From JACDAE01 sp963717195 (GTDB lineage Bacteria; Chloroflexota; Ktedonobacteria; Ktedonobacterales; Ktedonobacteraceae): a DNA stretch of 64,000 nucleotides. The notes beneath the pieces were generated by a model that did not search any database, was not told the origin of the DNA, and saw only the letters and a program-made list of their open reading frames with translations. The position numbers and the translations under genes are program-made. Of the stretch, positions 1 through 8,347 are shown piece after piece. Each line of letters opens with the position of its first letter. Positions within the stretch are counted from its first letter, which is position 1. The stretch is from positions 124,001 through 188,000 of the forward strand of contig CAVQVR010000021.1 of the NCBI GenBank assembly GCA_963717195.1. Direction: 5' to 3'.

Positions 1-475
1 TGCCATCACCTGGCGCAATCGGTGTACGCACGAAAGGGTTGGAGACGGTCGAGAGCATAAGCAAGAAGAAGATTTCAATGCCCATCAGTGTCGCTACGAT
101 ATAAGGAACCAGGGCTGATGGAGCGCGTTTTGACGTAAATACGAAAATAGCGGAGAAGACTGAGAGCATCAACGCCCAGTAAAGTAAAGATCCTTCTTGC
201 CCACCATAGAACGCCGCCGCTGTGTAATACCACGGCATACTCAGGCTAGACTGTTCTGCCACATAGCTTACACCAAAATCATGAGTGAGAAACGAGACGA
301 CTAGAGCAGCGGAGGCCAGGAGCAGGAAGAAGGTTACAACCAGGGTACTACGCAGAGCACTAGTGATCAGTTGCGGCATATTGCGCTTCGCCCCAAGCAC
401 GGCGACCAAGATTGTATAGAGGGCAAAGCCGATGGCAAGAATAAGAGCGATACTACCTAAATCTGAAAAGTACAC
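1..475 (-). CDS. ccmF: Cytochrome c maturation protein CcmF, N-terminal part (runs off the window)
   Basis: CcmF/CcyK heme lyase subunit, a membrane protein that helps attach heme to apocytochrome c. About 158 N-terminal residues are visible. They hold hydrophobic helices and the family motif GGQEGSLLYW at residues 91-100, which belongs to the CcmF/CcsA tryptophan-rich heme-handling family. The start is read as GTG at 475, with a GAGGAAG ribosome site just upstream and an in-frame stop further up, so no earlier ATG is possible. It lies 12 bases after ccmE and is probably co-transcribed with it. The C-terminus lies outside the window. The family call is secure; the exact start is less so. Confidence 0.9.
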   Translation of the reverse strand, partial: MYFSDLGSIALILAIGFALYTILVAVLGAKRNMPQLITSALRSTLVVTFFLLLASAALVVSFLTHDFGVSYVAEQSSLSMPWYYTAAAFYGGQEGSLLYWALMLSVFSAIFVFTSKRAPSALVPYIVATLMGIEIFFLLMLSTVSNPFVRTPIAPGDG

Positions 476-487
476 GGTTCTTCCTCA

Positions 488-931
488 TTATTGTGCAGTT
501 GGAGTCGCCGACTGAAATTTAGAAGGGCATTTTGTTAGTAGCGTCTGCGCATTGAACGCTCCCTGACCGCTGTAATGTCCTTCTACAACGACCTGGATAC
601 CGGGACCAAATATATCGGGCACGATCCCACTATAGGTAACGGGCAAGGTTTGCTTACCATCGACGATAGTAAAGGCAATCTGCTCCTGTGCATCGTTACG
701 TGCAACCGAACCAGCCTGCACAATCCCAGCCACGCGTACCGATTGTGCGGTACAGGTAGTGCAATGCTTCAACTCGGAGACGGTCATGTAGTAAACGGCG
801 CTGGCCTGTGTATTGGCAAATACCAGGTAGACGACCGCACCGAGGATAGCGATACCGGCCAGAATGAAGCTGAGCGGGATGCGCCGCCTGCCGGGAGTAG
901 GAATAGCTGCCTGCACGATAACGACCTCCAC
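488..931 (-). CDS. ccmE: Cytochrome c maturation heme chaperone CcmE, cysteine-type
   Basis: CcmE carries heme from the CcmABCD complex to the CcmF lyase on the outer face of the membrane. The 147-residue protein has one N-terminal membrane helix (about residues 20-40) followed by an OB-fold domain, the usual size for the family. Classical CcmE binds heme covalently through a histidine in an HxxxY motif. Here the equivalent stretch is TKCPSKF, with Cys135 as the presumed heme-binding residue and Phe139 where Tyr is usual. Cysteine-type CcmE proteins (CxxxY) are known from archaea and Desulfovibrio; the Phe is unusual. It sits between a CopD-like gene and ccmF in a minus-strand operon. Confidence 0.88.
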   Translation of the reverse strand: MEVVIVQAAIPTPGRRRIPLSFILAGIAILGAVVYLVFANTQASAVYYMTVSELKHCTTCTAQSVRVAGIVQAGSVARNDAQEQIAFTIVDGKQTLPVTYSGIVPDIFGPGIQVVVEGHYSGQGAFNAQTLLTKCPSKFQSATPTAQ

Positions 932-952
932 GATAGTAACGTAAATAAGTGC

Positions 953-1414
953 TTAATGGGGCGCGATGCTCATCTCAAACAGGCCATTGAGTAGCGCACC
1001 CAGAATAAATACCAGTATACCAAGAGCTAACATCAATTGTGGTGCCGCCCTGGACAGACGCGTTGAGCGTTTTGCCAGGCGACGAATATTACTTTGCGCC
1101 ATATAGATTGCCAGGACAAACATAGTAATTGCCGCCACAATCTTGATGCCCAGGACAATTAAGTAGGGCATACCCAATGTTGTCTGTGACAGGCGATCAA
1201 AGACGAGATAGCCACCAGTCAGCAACAAGACAGCGACACAGATATTCACTATGCGCTTAAACTCTTCCGCTATTTTAGCAGCCAGCGCGGGAGCCGGGCC
1301 AATGGCGCGTAGAGCGGGCATCAGGACCAGTAAGTAGAATATATTTCCACCTACCCAGGTCGCACCCGCTAATATATGCGCAACACGTACAAGCGTGAGA
1401 ATCTCTAGCATCAT
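953..1414 (-). CDS. CopD-like four-helix membrane protein
   Basis: A 153-residue integral membrane protein with about four hydrophobic helices and a conserved-looking N-terminus (VRVAHILAGATWVGGN) typical of CopD/DUF2269-like proteins. That His/Trp-containing first helix recalls families associated with copper or heme. It lies 17 bases after the ResA-like gene and 21 bases before ccmE, so it is placed inside the cytochrome c maturation operon. A role in copper or heme handling is an inference from context. The specific function is not known to me. Confidence 0.7.
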   Translation of the reverse strand: MMLEILTLVRVAHILAGATWVGGNIFYLLVLMPALRAIGPAPALAAKIAEEFKRIVNICVAVLLLTGGYLVFDRLSQTTLGMPYLIVLGIKIVAAITMFVLAIYMAQSNIRRLAKRSTRLSRAAPQLMLALGILVFILGALLNGLFEMSIAPH

Positions 1415-1431
1415 TTCGCCTGTATCAACTA

Positions 1432-2079
1432 TTACACCGGGCGCGACAACTTCGCCAATTCAAACTGCAATCCCTGTTCGGTGAGCGGGTTAATCCATTT
1501 TGCAGCCACAATCCCATCCTTATTAATAAAAATAGTCGTGGGAAACCCGGTACTACCATAGCTGATTGCAGTCGCACTGTCAAATGTGTCCTGCACGTTG
1601 GGATACGTAATACCATTTTGTTTTAGAAATGCAAGCGCTTCATTGGATATGTCACCACTATCAACGCCAAGAAAAACAATTCCTTGTGAGCGCAATCCCG
1701 GCCACGCTTTTTGTAGGAAAGGTACCTCCTGAGTACAGGGTCCGCACCACGACGCCCAGAAATTGAGGATAACGGGCTTCCCTTTAAAATCTGCCAGTTG
1801 CACTTTATTTGCATTATTTCCCAGTGTAGATAACGTAAAATCTGGGGCGAGCTTGCCGATCAAGGGGCTGGTGACATCGCCTAGAACGCTTGTATTATCT
1901 ACCGTTATATCGGATTTATTGTGGACAGGTGTCAATAGTTGTGTGGCGAGCAAAACCAGGAGTGCCACATTCACAACGCTAATTATGACAAATAGCTTCA
2001 TGTGTTTGCGCGAGCCTTTTTTGCTGGCAGTGGCTTCCTGCCCTGGTGCTCCATCGGACGAAATACCATCAACTCCCAT
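1432..2079 (-). CDS. Membrane-anchored thioredoxin-like protein (ResA/CcmG/TlpA type)
   Basis: Thiol-disulfide oxidoreductase, probably keeping apocytochrome c cysteines reduced for heme attachment. The 215-residue protein has a charged N-terminus, one membrane anchor (about 28-50), and a TlpA/ResA domain with the redox motif WASWCGPC (Cys112 and Cys115). The cis-Pro region FPTTIFINKDG follows near the C-terminus. The start at 2079 has a GAAGAGAAA site four bases upstream. It is the first gene of the minus-strand maturation operon that continues with the CopD-like gene, ccmE and ccmF, which supports the ResA/CcmG role. Confidence 0.88.
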   Translation of the reverse strand: MGVDGISSDGAPGQEATASKKGSRKHMKLFVIISVVNVALLVLLATQLLTPVHNKSDITVDNTSVLGDVTSPLIGKLAPDFTLSTLGNNANKVQLADFKGKPVILNFWASWCGPCTQEVPFLQKAWPGLRSQGIVFLGVDSGDISNEALAFLKQNGITYPNVQDTFDSATAISYGSTGFPTTIFINKDGIVAAKWINPLTEQGLQFELAKLSRPV

Positions 2080-2313
2080 AATTTCTCTTCAGCTTCTCCT
2101 TCTATGGCGGGAAATAATACAGACAGATTATGGTGGAAGAGCCTGATAGTCAACTTGCAGGGTGGAAGGAGCACCTTACAATGACCTGAACGTTTTTAGG
2201 AAGCGAGTAGGGTAGGATATAAGGAAGGACAGGATGAGATGTGTTTCATCTGATAGGAGTATAGATGGTTGAGTGCGGAATTGCAAATTGGGAGAGGGTG
2301 GAGAGGTGGGGGA

Positions 2314-2350
2314 CGCGGGCTTGTTCACTTCGTTCACCGCGCCCCTACCC
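2314..2350. repeat. GTAGGGGC-family intergenic repeat
   Basis: A 37-base copy reading, on the minus strand, GGGTAGGGGCGCG followed by a variable stretch and AAGCCCGC. This matches the layout of other copies in the window (for example 22756-22785 and 43386-43411). It lies between the PfpI-type gene and the cytochrome c maturation operon. Confidence 0.6.
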
Positions 2351-2365
2351 AGGGTGAACATCAGG

Positions 2366-2953
2366 TTATGCAGTGATCGTGTTCTGACGTTGCTGCAACT
2401 TCTGAGTTCTGTATTCGCTGAATAGAGCAACCATTGCCGGATTAAAGGCACCCAGGTCTTTAGGGCTGCGGCTGCTTACCCAGTTGTGGTCACGCACCAT
2501 CTCCTGATCGACCCAGTTCCCTCCAGCGTTGCGGATATCGTCCTGGACGCTCGGCCAGCTTGTTAGAGTGCGGCCTTTGACGAGGCCAGATGAAACGAGC
2601 AGCCAGGGTGCATGACAGATGAAGGCAATTGGTCTACCACTACGGTCGATCTGCTTTACAAACTCCTGTGCTTGCGGATTCATGCGTATGAAATCGGCAT
2701 TCAGGGCACCGCCGGGGAGAAGTACAGCATCGAAGTTGTTTGGGTTGGCCTGATCTAACGTCATGTCTACGTTGAAGGTATCTGCCTTTTGATCGTGATG
2801 CATGCCAGTGATTTGTCCCGGCTGAGGCGAGATGATGGTTGTTGTCGCTCCTGATTGTTCAAGCGCTTTTCTAGGCTCAGTCAATTCTGCCTGCTCAAAA
2901 TCAGTTGAGACAAGAATAGCGACACGCAATCCATCCAGTTTATTACCTTGCAT
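2366..2953 (-). CDS. DJ-1/PfpI family protein
   Basis: Class I glutamine amidotransferase-like protein of the PfpI/DJ-1 superfamily, 195 residues. The nucleophile elbow FICHAPW places Cys113 and His114 in the expected positions, with an acidic residue near the N-terminus (STDFEQAEL, about 17-25) completing the site. Members act as intracellular proteases, chaperones or deglycases; the substrate cannot be read here. The ATG at 2953 has GAAAGGAAA upstream. It is transcribed away from the DoxX gene, and the 146-base gap between them should hold both promoters. Confidence 0.85.
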   Translation of the reverse strand: MQGNKLDGLRVAILVSTDFEQAELTEPRKALEQSGATTTIISPQPGQITGMHHDQKADTFNVDMTLDQANPNNFDAVLLPGGALNADFIRMNPQAQEFVKQIDRSGRPIAFICHAPWLLVSSGLVKGRTLTSWPSVQDDIRNAGGNWVDQEMVRDHNWVSSRSPKDLGAFNPAMVALFSEYRTQKLQQRQNTITA

Positions 2954-3099
2954 GGTAAATTTCCTTTCTCTATCGTTACAAAAATCACATTAATGTGGGC
3001 ACTTAAAGTACACGTAGCGAGAAAAAAAATCGTTTCTCAAGCATTGGGAATTTATGATAAACTCAGATAAGATTCACACGACTGAAAGGAAATCTTTTT

Positions 3100-3501
3100 A
3101 TGCCGACAGCAGCTTTGAAGCGTCTACCCTGGAAGCCAAAAGATATTGCACGTGTAGCATTAGGGGTCTTTTTTATTGGGGCTTCTTTACCTCATTTCAT
3201 CGCTTCCGATACAGAACTACAGATCATTCCCGCTGTTTTACCCTTGCGCCGGACTGCGTTATATATTAGTGGTGTATTTGAATTACTAGGTGGTATAGGA
3301 GTACTTATTCCACGTTTTCAGCGTGCTGGAGGATGGGGACTGGCTGTATTGTTGGTTGCGATCTTTCCTGCTAATATTTATCATGCGGTACGGGATATTC
3401 AGACTGATAGGTTTACAAAAACACGTATTTATCATCTGCTACGTGCTCCTTTTCAGGGTTTGTTCATCTGGTGGGCAGTATGGGCTACGAGCAAAAATTA
3501 A
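3100..3501 (+). CDS. DoxX-like small membrane protein
   Basis: A 133-residue protein with about four membrane helices, of the DoxX/DUF4870-like group. Features are a GxFFIGASLPHFI first helix, a helix with GVFELLGGIGVLIP, and a C-terminal RAPFQGLFIWWA segment. Members are quinone- or redox-associated membrane proteins of mostly unknown role. The start at 3100 has a GAAAGGAAA ribosome site. The next gene (AICAR formyltransferase) starts 31 bases after its stop on the same strand. Confidence 0.8.
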   Translation: MPTAALKRLPWKPKDIARVALGVFFIGASLPHFIASDTELQIIPAVLPLRRTALYISGVFELLGGIGVLIPRFQRAGGWGLAVLLVAIFPANIYHAVRDIQTDRFTKTRIYHLLRAPFQGLFIWWAVWATSKN

Positions 3502-3532
3502 CGTGAAGGATAAAACATTGGAGAATAACGAA

Positions 3533-4693
3533 ATGACTCTGCGCTATGGCTTGAATCCTTACCAGAAGCCTGCGCGTGTATTTATGCAACATGGACAACT
3601 CCCATTCAAGGTGCTGAGTGGTGCTCCCGGTTATATTAACCTGTTGGATGCCTTTAATTCCTGGCAACTGGTGCGTGAATTAAAAATGGTCCTGGGTCAG
3701 CCTGCCGCGGCATCGTTTAAGCATGTCAGCCCGGCTGGTGCAGCCATTAGCGTTCCCTTAAACGACGTTCTGCGCCAGTCTTATAGTGTCGAAGATCTTG
3801 AACTATCACCGCTAGCCGTTGCCTATGCTCGCGCACGTGGGGCCGACCGCCTCTGTTCGTTCGGCGACTTTGCTGCATTGAGCGATGTCGTTGATGTACC
3901 CACCGCACGTCTGCTTGGTCGCGAGGTTTCGGATGGCATCATAGCTCCCGGCTATGAGCCTGAAGCGCTGGAGATATTACGTAAGAAGAAGCAGGGGAAA
4001 TATCTCGTACTAGAAATAGATCCCGCATACGAGCCGGGCGAAATTGAGCGGCGCGACGTTTTTGGCGTGACTTTTGAGCAGCAGCGCAACATGCTCATTC
4101 CAGATGTCAGTCTGCTGGAGAACATTCCAACCAGAAAGAAAGAGCTGACTCCAGAAGCGATGCGCGACTTGATTCTAGCGATGATCACGCTCAAGTATAC
4201 CCAATCCAACTCGATCTGCTTCACTTATGATGGACAAACGATTGGTATCGGGGCGGGCCAGCAATCGCGCATTCACTGTACGCGGCTGGCGGCCTCTAAA
4301 GCGACCACCTGGTACCTGCGCCAGCATCCGGCGGCCCTTCATCTGCCCTGGAAGAGTAGCGTCAAAAGGCCAGACAAGGCCAATGCTATCGATCAATATT
4401 TGCGTGATGACCTGACGCCAGCAGAGGAGAAAGAGTGGAGGGCATTTTTTGCGCAAGTTCCAGCACGCCTCACAGCGCAAGAAAAGGATGAATGGCTGAG
4501 CAACTTGCAGGGCGTCACTCTTGGTTCCGATGGCTTCATTCCCTTCCGCGATAATATTGATTGTGCTTCTCGCTATGGCGTCTCTTATGTTGTACAGCCC
4601 GGCGGCTCTTTGCGCGATGGAGATGTGATTGAAGCCTGTGATGAATATGGCATGCTGATGGCGTTCTGTGGGGTACGCTTCTTTCATCATTGA
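3533..4693 (+). CDS. AICAR formyltransferase, stand-alone (PurH C-terminal domain only)
   Basis: Transfers a formyl group from 10-formyl-THF to AICAR in purine synthesis. The 386-residue product (from ATG 3533) begins almost directly with LRYGLNPYQKPA, the start of the AICARFT domain. It contains the catalytic Lys63-His64 in KHVSPAGAA and ends with a GGSLRDGDVIEACDEYG segment near the C-terminus. Full PurH is about 510-530 residues with an N-terminal IMP cyclohydrolase (MGS-like) domain, which is absent here. The reading frame stays open upstream to 3323, but that stretch overlaps the DoxX gene and is not purH-like. IMP cyclohydrolase must be encoded elsewhere. Confidence 0.88.
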   Translation: MTLRYGLNPYQKPARVFMQHGQLPFKVLSGAPGYINLLDAFNSWQLVRELKMVLGQPAAASFKHVSPAGAAISVPLNDVLRQSYSVEDLELSPLAVAYARARGADRLCSFGDFAALSDVVDVPTARLLGREVSDGIIAPGYEPEALEILRKKKQGKYLVLEIDPAYEPGEIERRDVFGVTFEQQRNMLIPDVSLLENIPTRKKELTPEAMRDLILAMITLKYTQSNSICFTYDGQTIGIGAGQQSRIHCTRLAASKATTWYLRQHPAALHLPWKSSVKRPDKANAIDQYLRDDLTPAEEKEWRAFFAQVPARLTAQEKDEWLSNLQGVTLGSDGFIPFRDNIDCASRYGVSYVVQPGGSLRDGDVIEACDEYGMLMAFCGVRFFHH

Positions 4694-4733
4694 GGTAATT
4701 TGGTCAAGCGACACGGGCTTGAGAGGGGTCTCA

Positions 4734-4859
4734 CGCGGGCTTATAAATAGCACCCCTATACCAGTATTGACCAGTATTGGGCGCCATTCGGGTGAAACAT
4801 CCTTTTCATCATCCCGTGCCAGCCATGGTGTAGGGGTGCCATTTATAAGCCCGTCCGCG
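4734..4859. repeat. Inverted pair of GTAGGGG-type repeats between convergent genes
   Basis: Positions 4734-4762 and 4827-4859 are imperfect inverted copies of one unit, sharing GGCTTATAAAT and CACCCCTA. Between them is a short direct duplication of CCAGTATTG (4761-4780). The pair fills the gap between the convergent AICAR formyltransferase and NADP oxidoreductase genes and could fold into a long hairpin acting as a two-way terminator. The pairing is seen; the termination role is inferred. Confidence 0.6.
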
Positions 4860-4860
4860 T

Positions 4861-5490
4861 TTACATGCCCAACACTTTGAAAGCGAGATGGCGGCCTTTC
4901 TTCTGACCAAAGGCTAATGTGAACCAGAGAGAAGTAATGGAATCAAGCAATCCCACCTGCTCACTCCCTCCAAGGTAGACCGGGCGCAAGCCGACATCGG
5001 AGATCAGTTGTGCGACTTTTGTGCGTGGTTCGCCGTCTGGTCCGCAGTAGAAGAGGTCGGCCTGTATACCATCAAAGTTGGGTTCAGCAAAGTTTTCCCA
5101 GCCCAACGAATTAAACGCACGATACAGGTGCGCCTGTGGAGCATGTTGCTGAAAATGGGCAAGGTTATGCATTGAGTCCTCACCCATACGATTTGCCGCA
5201 TCGATAATAATGCGACCATTCAACTGAGTTCCATATTCCTGAGCCACCATTTCAATAACGCCTCCAGGAAGCGCGATCAGTACAACATCAGGATTACTTT
5301 GTAGCACATCCCCAATTGTGCCAATCACAACTCGATCACCGGACTCTGCACGTAATGCTTGAGCATTCTTACCAGCAGGATCATTAACACCGAAACGTAC
5401 CTGATGGCCTGCAATGCTCCACTTTTTACCTATGGTGCTACCAATATTACCTGCTCCGAGCACTGCAACAACCAATTTTTCTTCTGCCAT
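4861..5490 (-). CDS. F420-dependent NADP oxidoreductase-like protein (NAD(P)-binding)
   Basis: A 209-residue Rossmann-fold protein with GAGNIGSTIG at residues 12-21 near the N-terminus. The later segments ALPGGVIEMV and DAANRMGED belong to the coenzyme F420-dependent NADP oxidoreductase/NADP-oxidoreductase family. Whether it uses F420 or only NADPH cannot be read from the sequence. The ATG at 5490 has a GAAGGAG site. It faces the AICAR formyltransferase gene tail to tail and is divergent from the MarR-PDZ gene. Confidence 0.8.
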   Translation of the reverse strand: MAEEKLVVAVLGAGNIGSTIGKKWSIAGHQVRFGVNDPAGKNAQALRAESGDRVVIGTIGDVLQSNPDVVLIALPGGVIEMVAQEYGTQLNGRIIIDAANRMGEDSMHNLAHFQQHAPQAHLYRAFNSLGWENFAEPNFDGIQADLFYCGPDGEPRTKVAQLISDVGLRPVYLGGSEQVGLLDSITSLWFTLAFGQKKGRHLAFKVLGM

Positions 5491-5620
5491 GGTGTCTCCT
5501 TCAAAACTGTTACTAAGTGAGATGAAATAACCCTACTTCCACTTTACTCTTTTCCTCACTTCCTTCCAATACAACGTTTGGATCCAAACATTTATTCCGA
5601 CGATATTATGTGTTACTATA

Positions 5621-5643
5621 GTAGGGGCCAGATTTATCGCGTC
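5621..5643. repeat. GTAGGGGC-family repeat in a promoter region
   Basis: GTAGGGGCC, then an ATTTATCGCG core and GTCC, lying 19 bases before the start of the MarR-PDZ gene. It is one of the few copies of this family on the 5' side of a gene, so it would be in the leader of that mRNA. Confidence 0.5.
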
Positions 5644-5661
5644 CACTGTCAGGAGAAATCC

Positions 5662-6522
5662 ATGCAAGAACCCTCCATATCAAAACAAACACCCAGTCAT
5701 CTAAAAGATCACATAGATTGGATCATCGAAGGATGGAAAGAGGAACGACCGGATCTCGACGTTTCACCAATCGCTATTATCAATCGCCTGGAACGGCTAC
5801 AGACCTATCTGCGTTCGGAGACTATCGCCGTCTTCGAGCGCTTCGGCCTGACCGGTCCGTCATTTGCAGTTATCGCTACATTGCGCCGGGCTGGCAAACC
5901 CTACCAACTTTCGCAACGCGCATTGACGGATGCGTTGCAACTGACAGGGGGCACCATTAGCGTACGCATCGACCGGCTCGAACGCGATGGCATTGTTGAA
6001 CGCCTGCCAGATCCCAACGATCAGCGCGGTGTTCTTGTGCGCCTGACTGATACGGGTGAACGTCTCTTCGAGCAGGTTGCGCCTATCCACCTTGCCAACG
6101 AAGACCGCCTGCTCTCTGCATTAAACACTGAACAGCGTGAGCAACTAGCCGCACTGCTACGTATCCTACTCCTCAGCTTTGATCGCATTGCGCCTGAAGA
6201 TCCACATCATCCATCACGCTTGATTGGTGCATCGCTGGCACCAGCGCACAGTGCCAGAAAGATGCGTCGTTCTTCTGGCCTGCCTGATATTCCTGGCTTG
6301 CTGGTGCAGAGCGTTGCCTCAGCGAGTCCTGCTGCTGAAGCAGGCTTACAAGAAGGTGACCTGATCGTGTCTGCTAATGGGACTGAGATGCGTTCTATCG
6401 AGAGCTTGCATGAGCAATTGCTGGCAATGCATGGTGAGACGCTCAAGCTGGAGATTCTACATGGTTTAGAGAAGAAAAGCGTCTATCTGTATGTTAGTGA
6501 ACCGCCCGATGATAGTAAATGA
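5662..6522 (+). CDS. MarR-family regulator fused to a C-terminal PDZ domain
   Basis: Predicted DNA-binding regulator of 286 residues (ATG 5662, AGGAG site nine bases upstream). Residues about 20-175 form a MarR-type winged-helix domain: LTGPSFAVIATLRRAG, then ALQLTGGTISVRIDRLERDGIVER and the wing DPNDQRGVLVRLTDTG. After a short linker, residues about 200-280 match a PDZ domain (SPAAEAGLQEGDLIVSANG). PDZ domains usually bind protein C-termini and are typical of HtrA proteases, so the fusion suggests that DNA binding responds to a protein or peptide partner. It precedes the APH-type gene by 16 bases, probably in one operon. Both domains are clear; the signal is unknown. Confidence 0.85.
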   Translation: MQEPSISKQTPSHLKDHIDWIIEGWKEERPDLDVSPIAIINRLERLQTYLRSETIAVFERFGLTGPSFAVIATLRRAGKPYQLSQRALTDALQLTGGTISVRIDRLERDGIVERLPDPNDQRGVLVRLTDTGERLFEQVAPIHLANEDRLLSALNTEQREQLAALLRILLLSFDRIAPEDPHHPSRLIGASLAPAHSARKMRRSSGLPDIPGLLVQSVASASPAAEAGLQEGDLIVSANGTEMRSIESLHEQLLAMHGETLKLEILHGLEKKSVYLYVSEPPDDSK

Positions 6523-6538
6523 CAAGGAGAAATCAACT

Positions 6539-7555
6539 ATGTCTCACGTATCTCATGTTTCATCAAACCATGCATCTTTCACTAACCCTTTTCCCGTAGC
6601 TTATTCTATTCTCTCACCGACAGCTCTGCTAAAAGAGGTTCTTTCCCACTACGATCTTGAGAAGCCAGTCAACTGCATCTTTCTGACGCGAGGAGTCAAT
6701 GATACTTATCTTGTACAGACAGAAGCTGGAAAGTACATTCTGAGAGTTTACACTGCTGATCTGCGCTCTCTCTCGGATATTCTCTATGAGATCGATGTAT
6801 TACTTCACCTGGAGAGAAATGGTGTGCCCGTATCTACGCCTGTTCCTCAGCATGATGGAAATTTCATCAGCATACTTCAAGCTCCTGAAGGAAATAGACA
6901 GGTTGTCCTCTTTACTTATGCTCAAGGCAAGGCGCTGAAGCGCCATGATGAAACGGATAGTTATTATCATGGTAGAGCGGTGGCTACTATGCATAACGCG
7001 ACCGGTTCATTTACAAGTGCTCATATACGTGCTGCACTGGATCTTCCATATCTTCTTGACCAATCGATGCGGAATATCGAGTCATTGCTTGCTTATACTT
7101 CTGCCGATTGGAGCTATCTGCAAGGTTTCGCAGCGCGTTTGCATTTCCAGATAGAACATTTCTCGGCGCAAGGTCTGGATTGGGGAGTGTGTCATGGAGA
7201 TTGCCATACGCTCAACGATCATATAAGTAGCGACTCTGTGATCACTTTTTTTGACTTTGATTTCTGTGGAACCAGCTGGCGTGCCTACGATCTCGCGATA
7301 GTGCGGTGGAGCGAGGGATTTTATAAGATGGACCCGGACGACAAACTGTGGCACGCATTTCTCAAGGGATATAGAGAACGAAGGCATATTGAGGAGAGAG
7401 ATCTAGCCAGCGTCCCTACATTTGTTGCCGTGCGGGAGATCTGGCATATAGCGCTAATAGGTGCAATGCAATTTTATTCAGGTATTCAAGATTTTGATAA
7501 ATTTATGCAAAGAACTGTCAGATTATTACAGGAGTGGGAGACAAGTCAATTCTGA
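6539..7555 (+). CDS. Aminoglycoside phosphotransferase-fold small-molecule kinase (APH/ThrB2-like)
   Basis: A 338-residue protein of the APH (choline/homoserine kinase) superfamily. The catalytic segment is VCHGDCHTLN (HGD at 219-221, Asn226) and the metal-binding segment is FFDFDFCG (Asp239/Asp241). The glycine-rich ATP loop region is LTRGVNDTYLV near residues 49-59. The domain order resembles the homoserine kinase type II/SrkA group rather than true resistance enzymes, so the substrate is unknown. The start ATG at 6539 has AAGGAG upstream. It follows the MarR-PDZ gene by 16 bases, so that regulator probably controls or senses the same process. Confidence 0.82.
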   Translation: MSHVSHVSSNHASFTNPFPVAYSILSPTALLKEVLSHYDLEKPVNCIFLTRGVNDTYLVQTEAGKYILRVYTADLRSLSDILYEIDVLLHLERNGVPVSTPVPQHDGNFISILQAPEGNRQVVLFTYAQGKALKRHDETDSYYHGRAVATMHNATGSFTSAHIRAALDLPYLLDQSMRNIESLLAYTSADWSYLQGFAARLHFQIEHFSAQGLDWGVCHGDCHTLNDHISSDSVITFFDFDFCGTSWRAYDLAIVRWSEGFYKMDPDDKLWHAFLKGYRERRHIEERDLASVPTFVAVREIWHIALIGAMQFYSGIQDFDKFMQRTVRLLQEWETSQF

Positions 7556-7739
7556 CGATACGTCCTTTTTCTCTGCACGGCCCTATTATACAACAATTGT
7601 CAACCCTGCACATCGTCTCATTGTACGATTTTTTTCTGCGCTTTTTCGTGTATGCTTGCAATAGAAAAATCAGGAGTAGCATACAAGGCGATAAATCGCC
7701 AGGTACGATAAATCTGGCCACTAAAGATTTTGTTCCATT

Positions 7740-8135
7740 TCACGAAAATATCTGTTTGATTTGCTGCCATACCATTTGATCAGCTGCACGTACATCATTG
7801 CCGCCCAGGGTTACCGTTTGACAACCACCAGTATCTGCAGTTGCTGTAAGTATCGTCGTTTCATCACGAAAAAATGTTAGTTGGTATTTCGTTCCAGCAA
7901 TTGTAAAACACCCCTGATTTGCGGGTAAAGTGGGTAGAGAAAGTATGTGCTCGTATAATTTCTGCACAACGTCGGCCCGTCCCTCTGTTTTCTCGGCAGC
8001 TGGATAAATAGCCAGTGGTTCACGAGTAATATGAAGTTTGTTCGGCTCGGAAGCCGATGAAGTAGCACTACCGCCACACCCGGTTAGAAGCAACGATAGC
8101 AAGACCAGCAATATTCCCAGATGCTTTACTTTCAT
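7740..8135 (-). CDS. Putative lipoprotein, unknown function
   Basis: A 131-residue protein with an N-terminal lipoprotein signal (MKVKHLGILLVLLSLLLTGC, cysteine in the lipobox LTGC). It continues as a polar extracytoplasmic domain with two cysteines later on (QGCFTIAG and TGGCQTV) that could form a disulfide. I recognise no domain. The start ATG 8135 is preferred over longer options because the signal peptide begins there and AGGAGAGC lies upstream. Its 3' end borders a region with GCGATAAATCGCC motifs. Confidence 0.7.
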   Translation of the reverse strand: MKVKHLGILLVLLSLLLTGCGGSATSSASEPNKLHITREPLAIYPAAEKTEGRADVVQKLYEHILSLPTLPANQGCFTIAGTKYQLTFFRDETTILTATADTGGCQTVTLGGNDVRAADQMVWQQIKQIFS

Positions 8136-8290
8136 TAGAGCTCTCCTTTTCACTATTCTCCAGGTCAACATGCTTGTACGCCGAGAAATAAAAGTACGGA
8201 ACACCGTTTGTAAGAAATACTATAGAGAAGACGTTCTTACTCAGCGATTTGTTCCCTTCAATATGAATACCGTAGCGGAAAAAAGGTGGA

Positions 8291-8327
8291 CAGTGAGGAT
8301 TGGAGACATATTCTCCAATCCTCACTG
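8291..8327 (-). terminator. Hairpin terminator after the trypsin-like gene
   Basis: Perfect 16-bp inverted repeat with a 5-base loop (arms 8291-8306 and 8312-8327, core GTGAGGATTGGAGA). It lies about 20 bases downstream of the minus-strand protease stop. No long T-run follows, so factor-independent termination is likely but not certain. Confidence 0.6.
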
Positions 8328-8347
8328 TATTATCTCCAGGTGAACGG

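Noticed and set aside
6539..7555. Aminoglycoside resistance gene
   Set aside because: The fold matches, but the overall pattern is closer to homoserine kinase type II/SrkA-like enzymes, so resistance should not be claimed.
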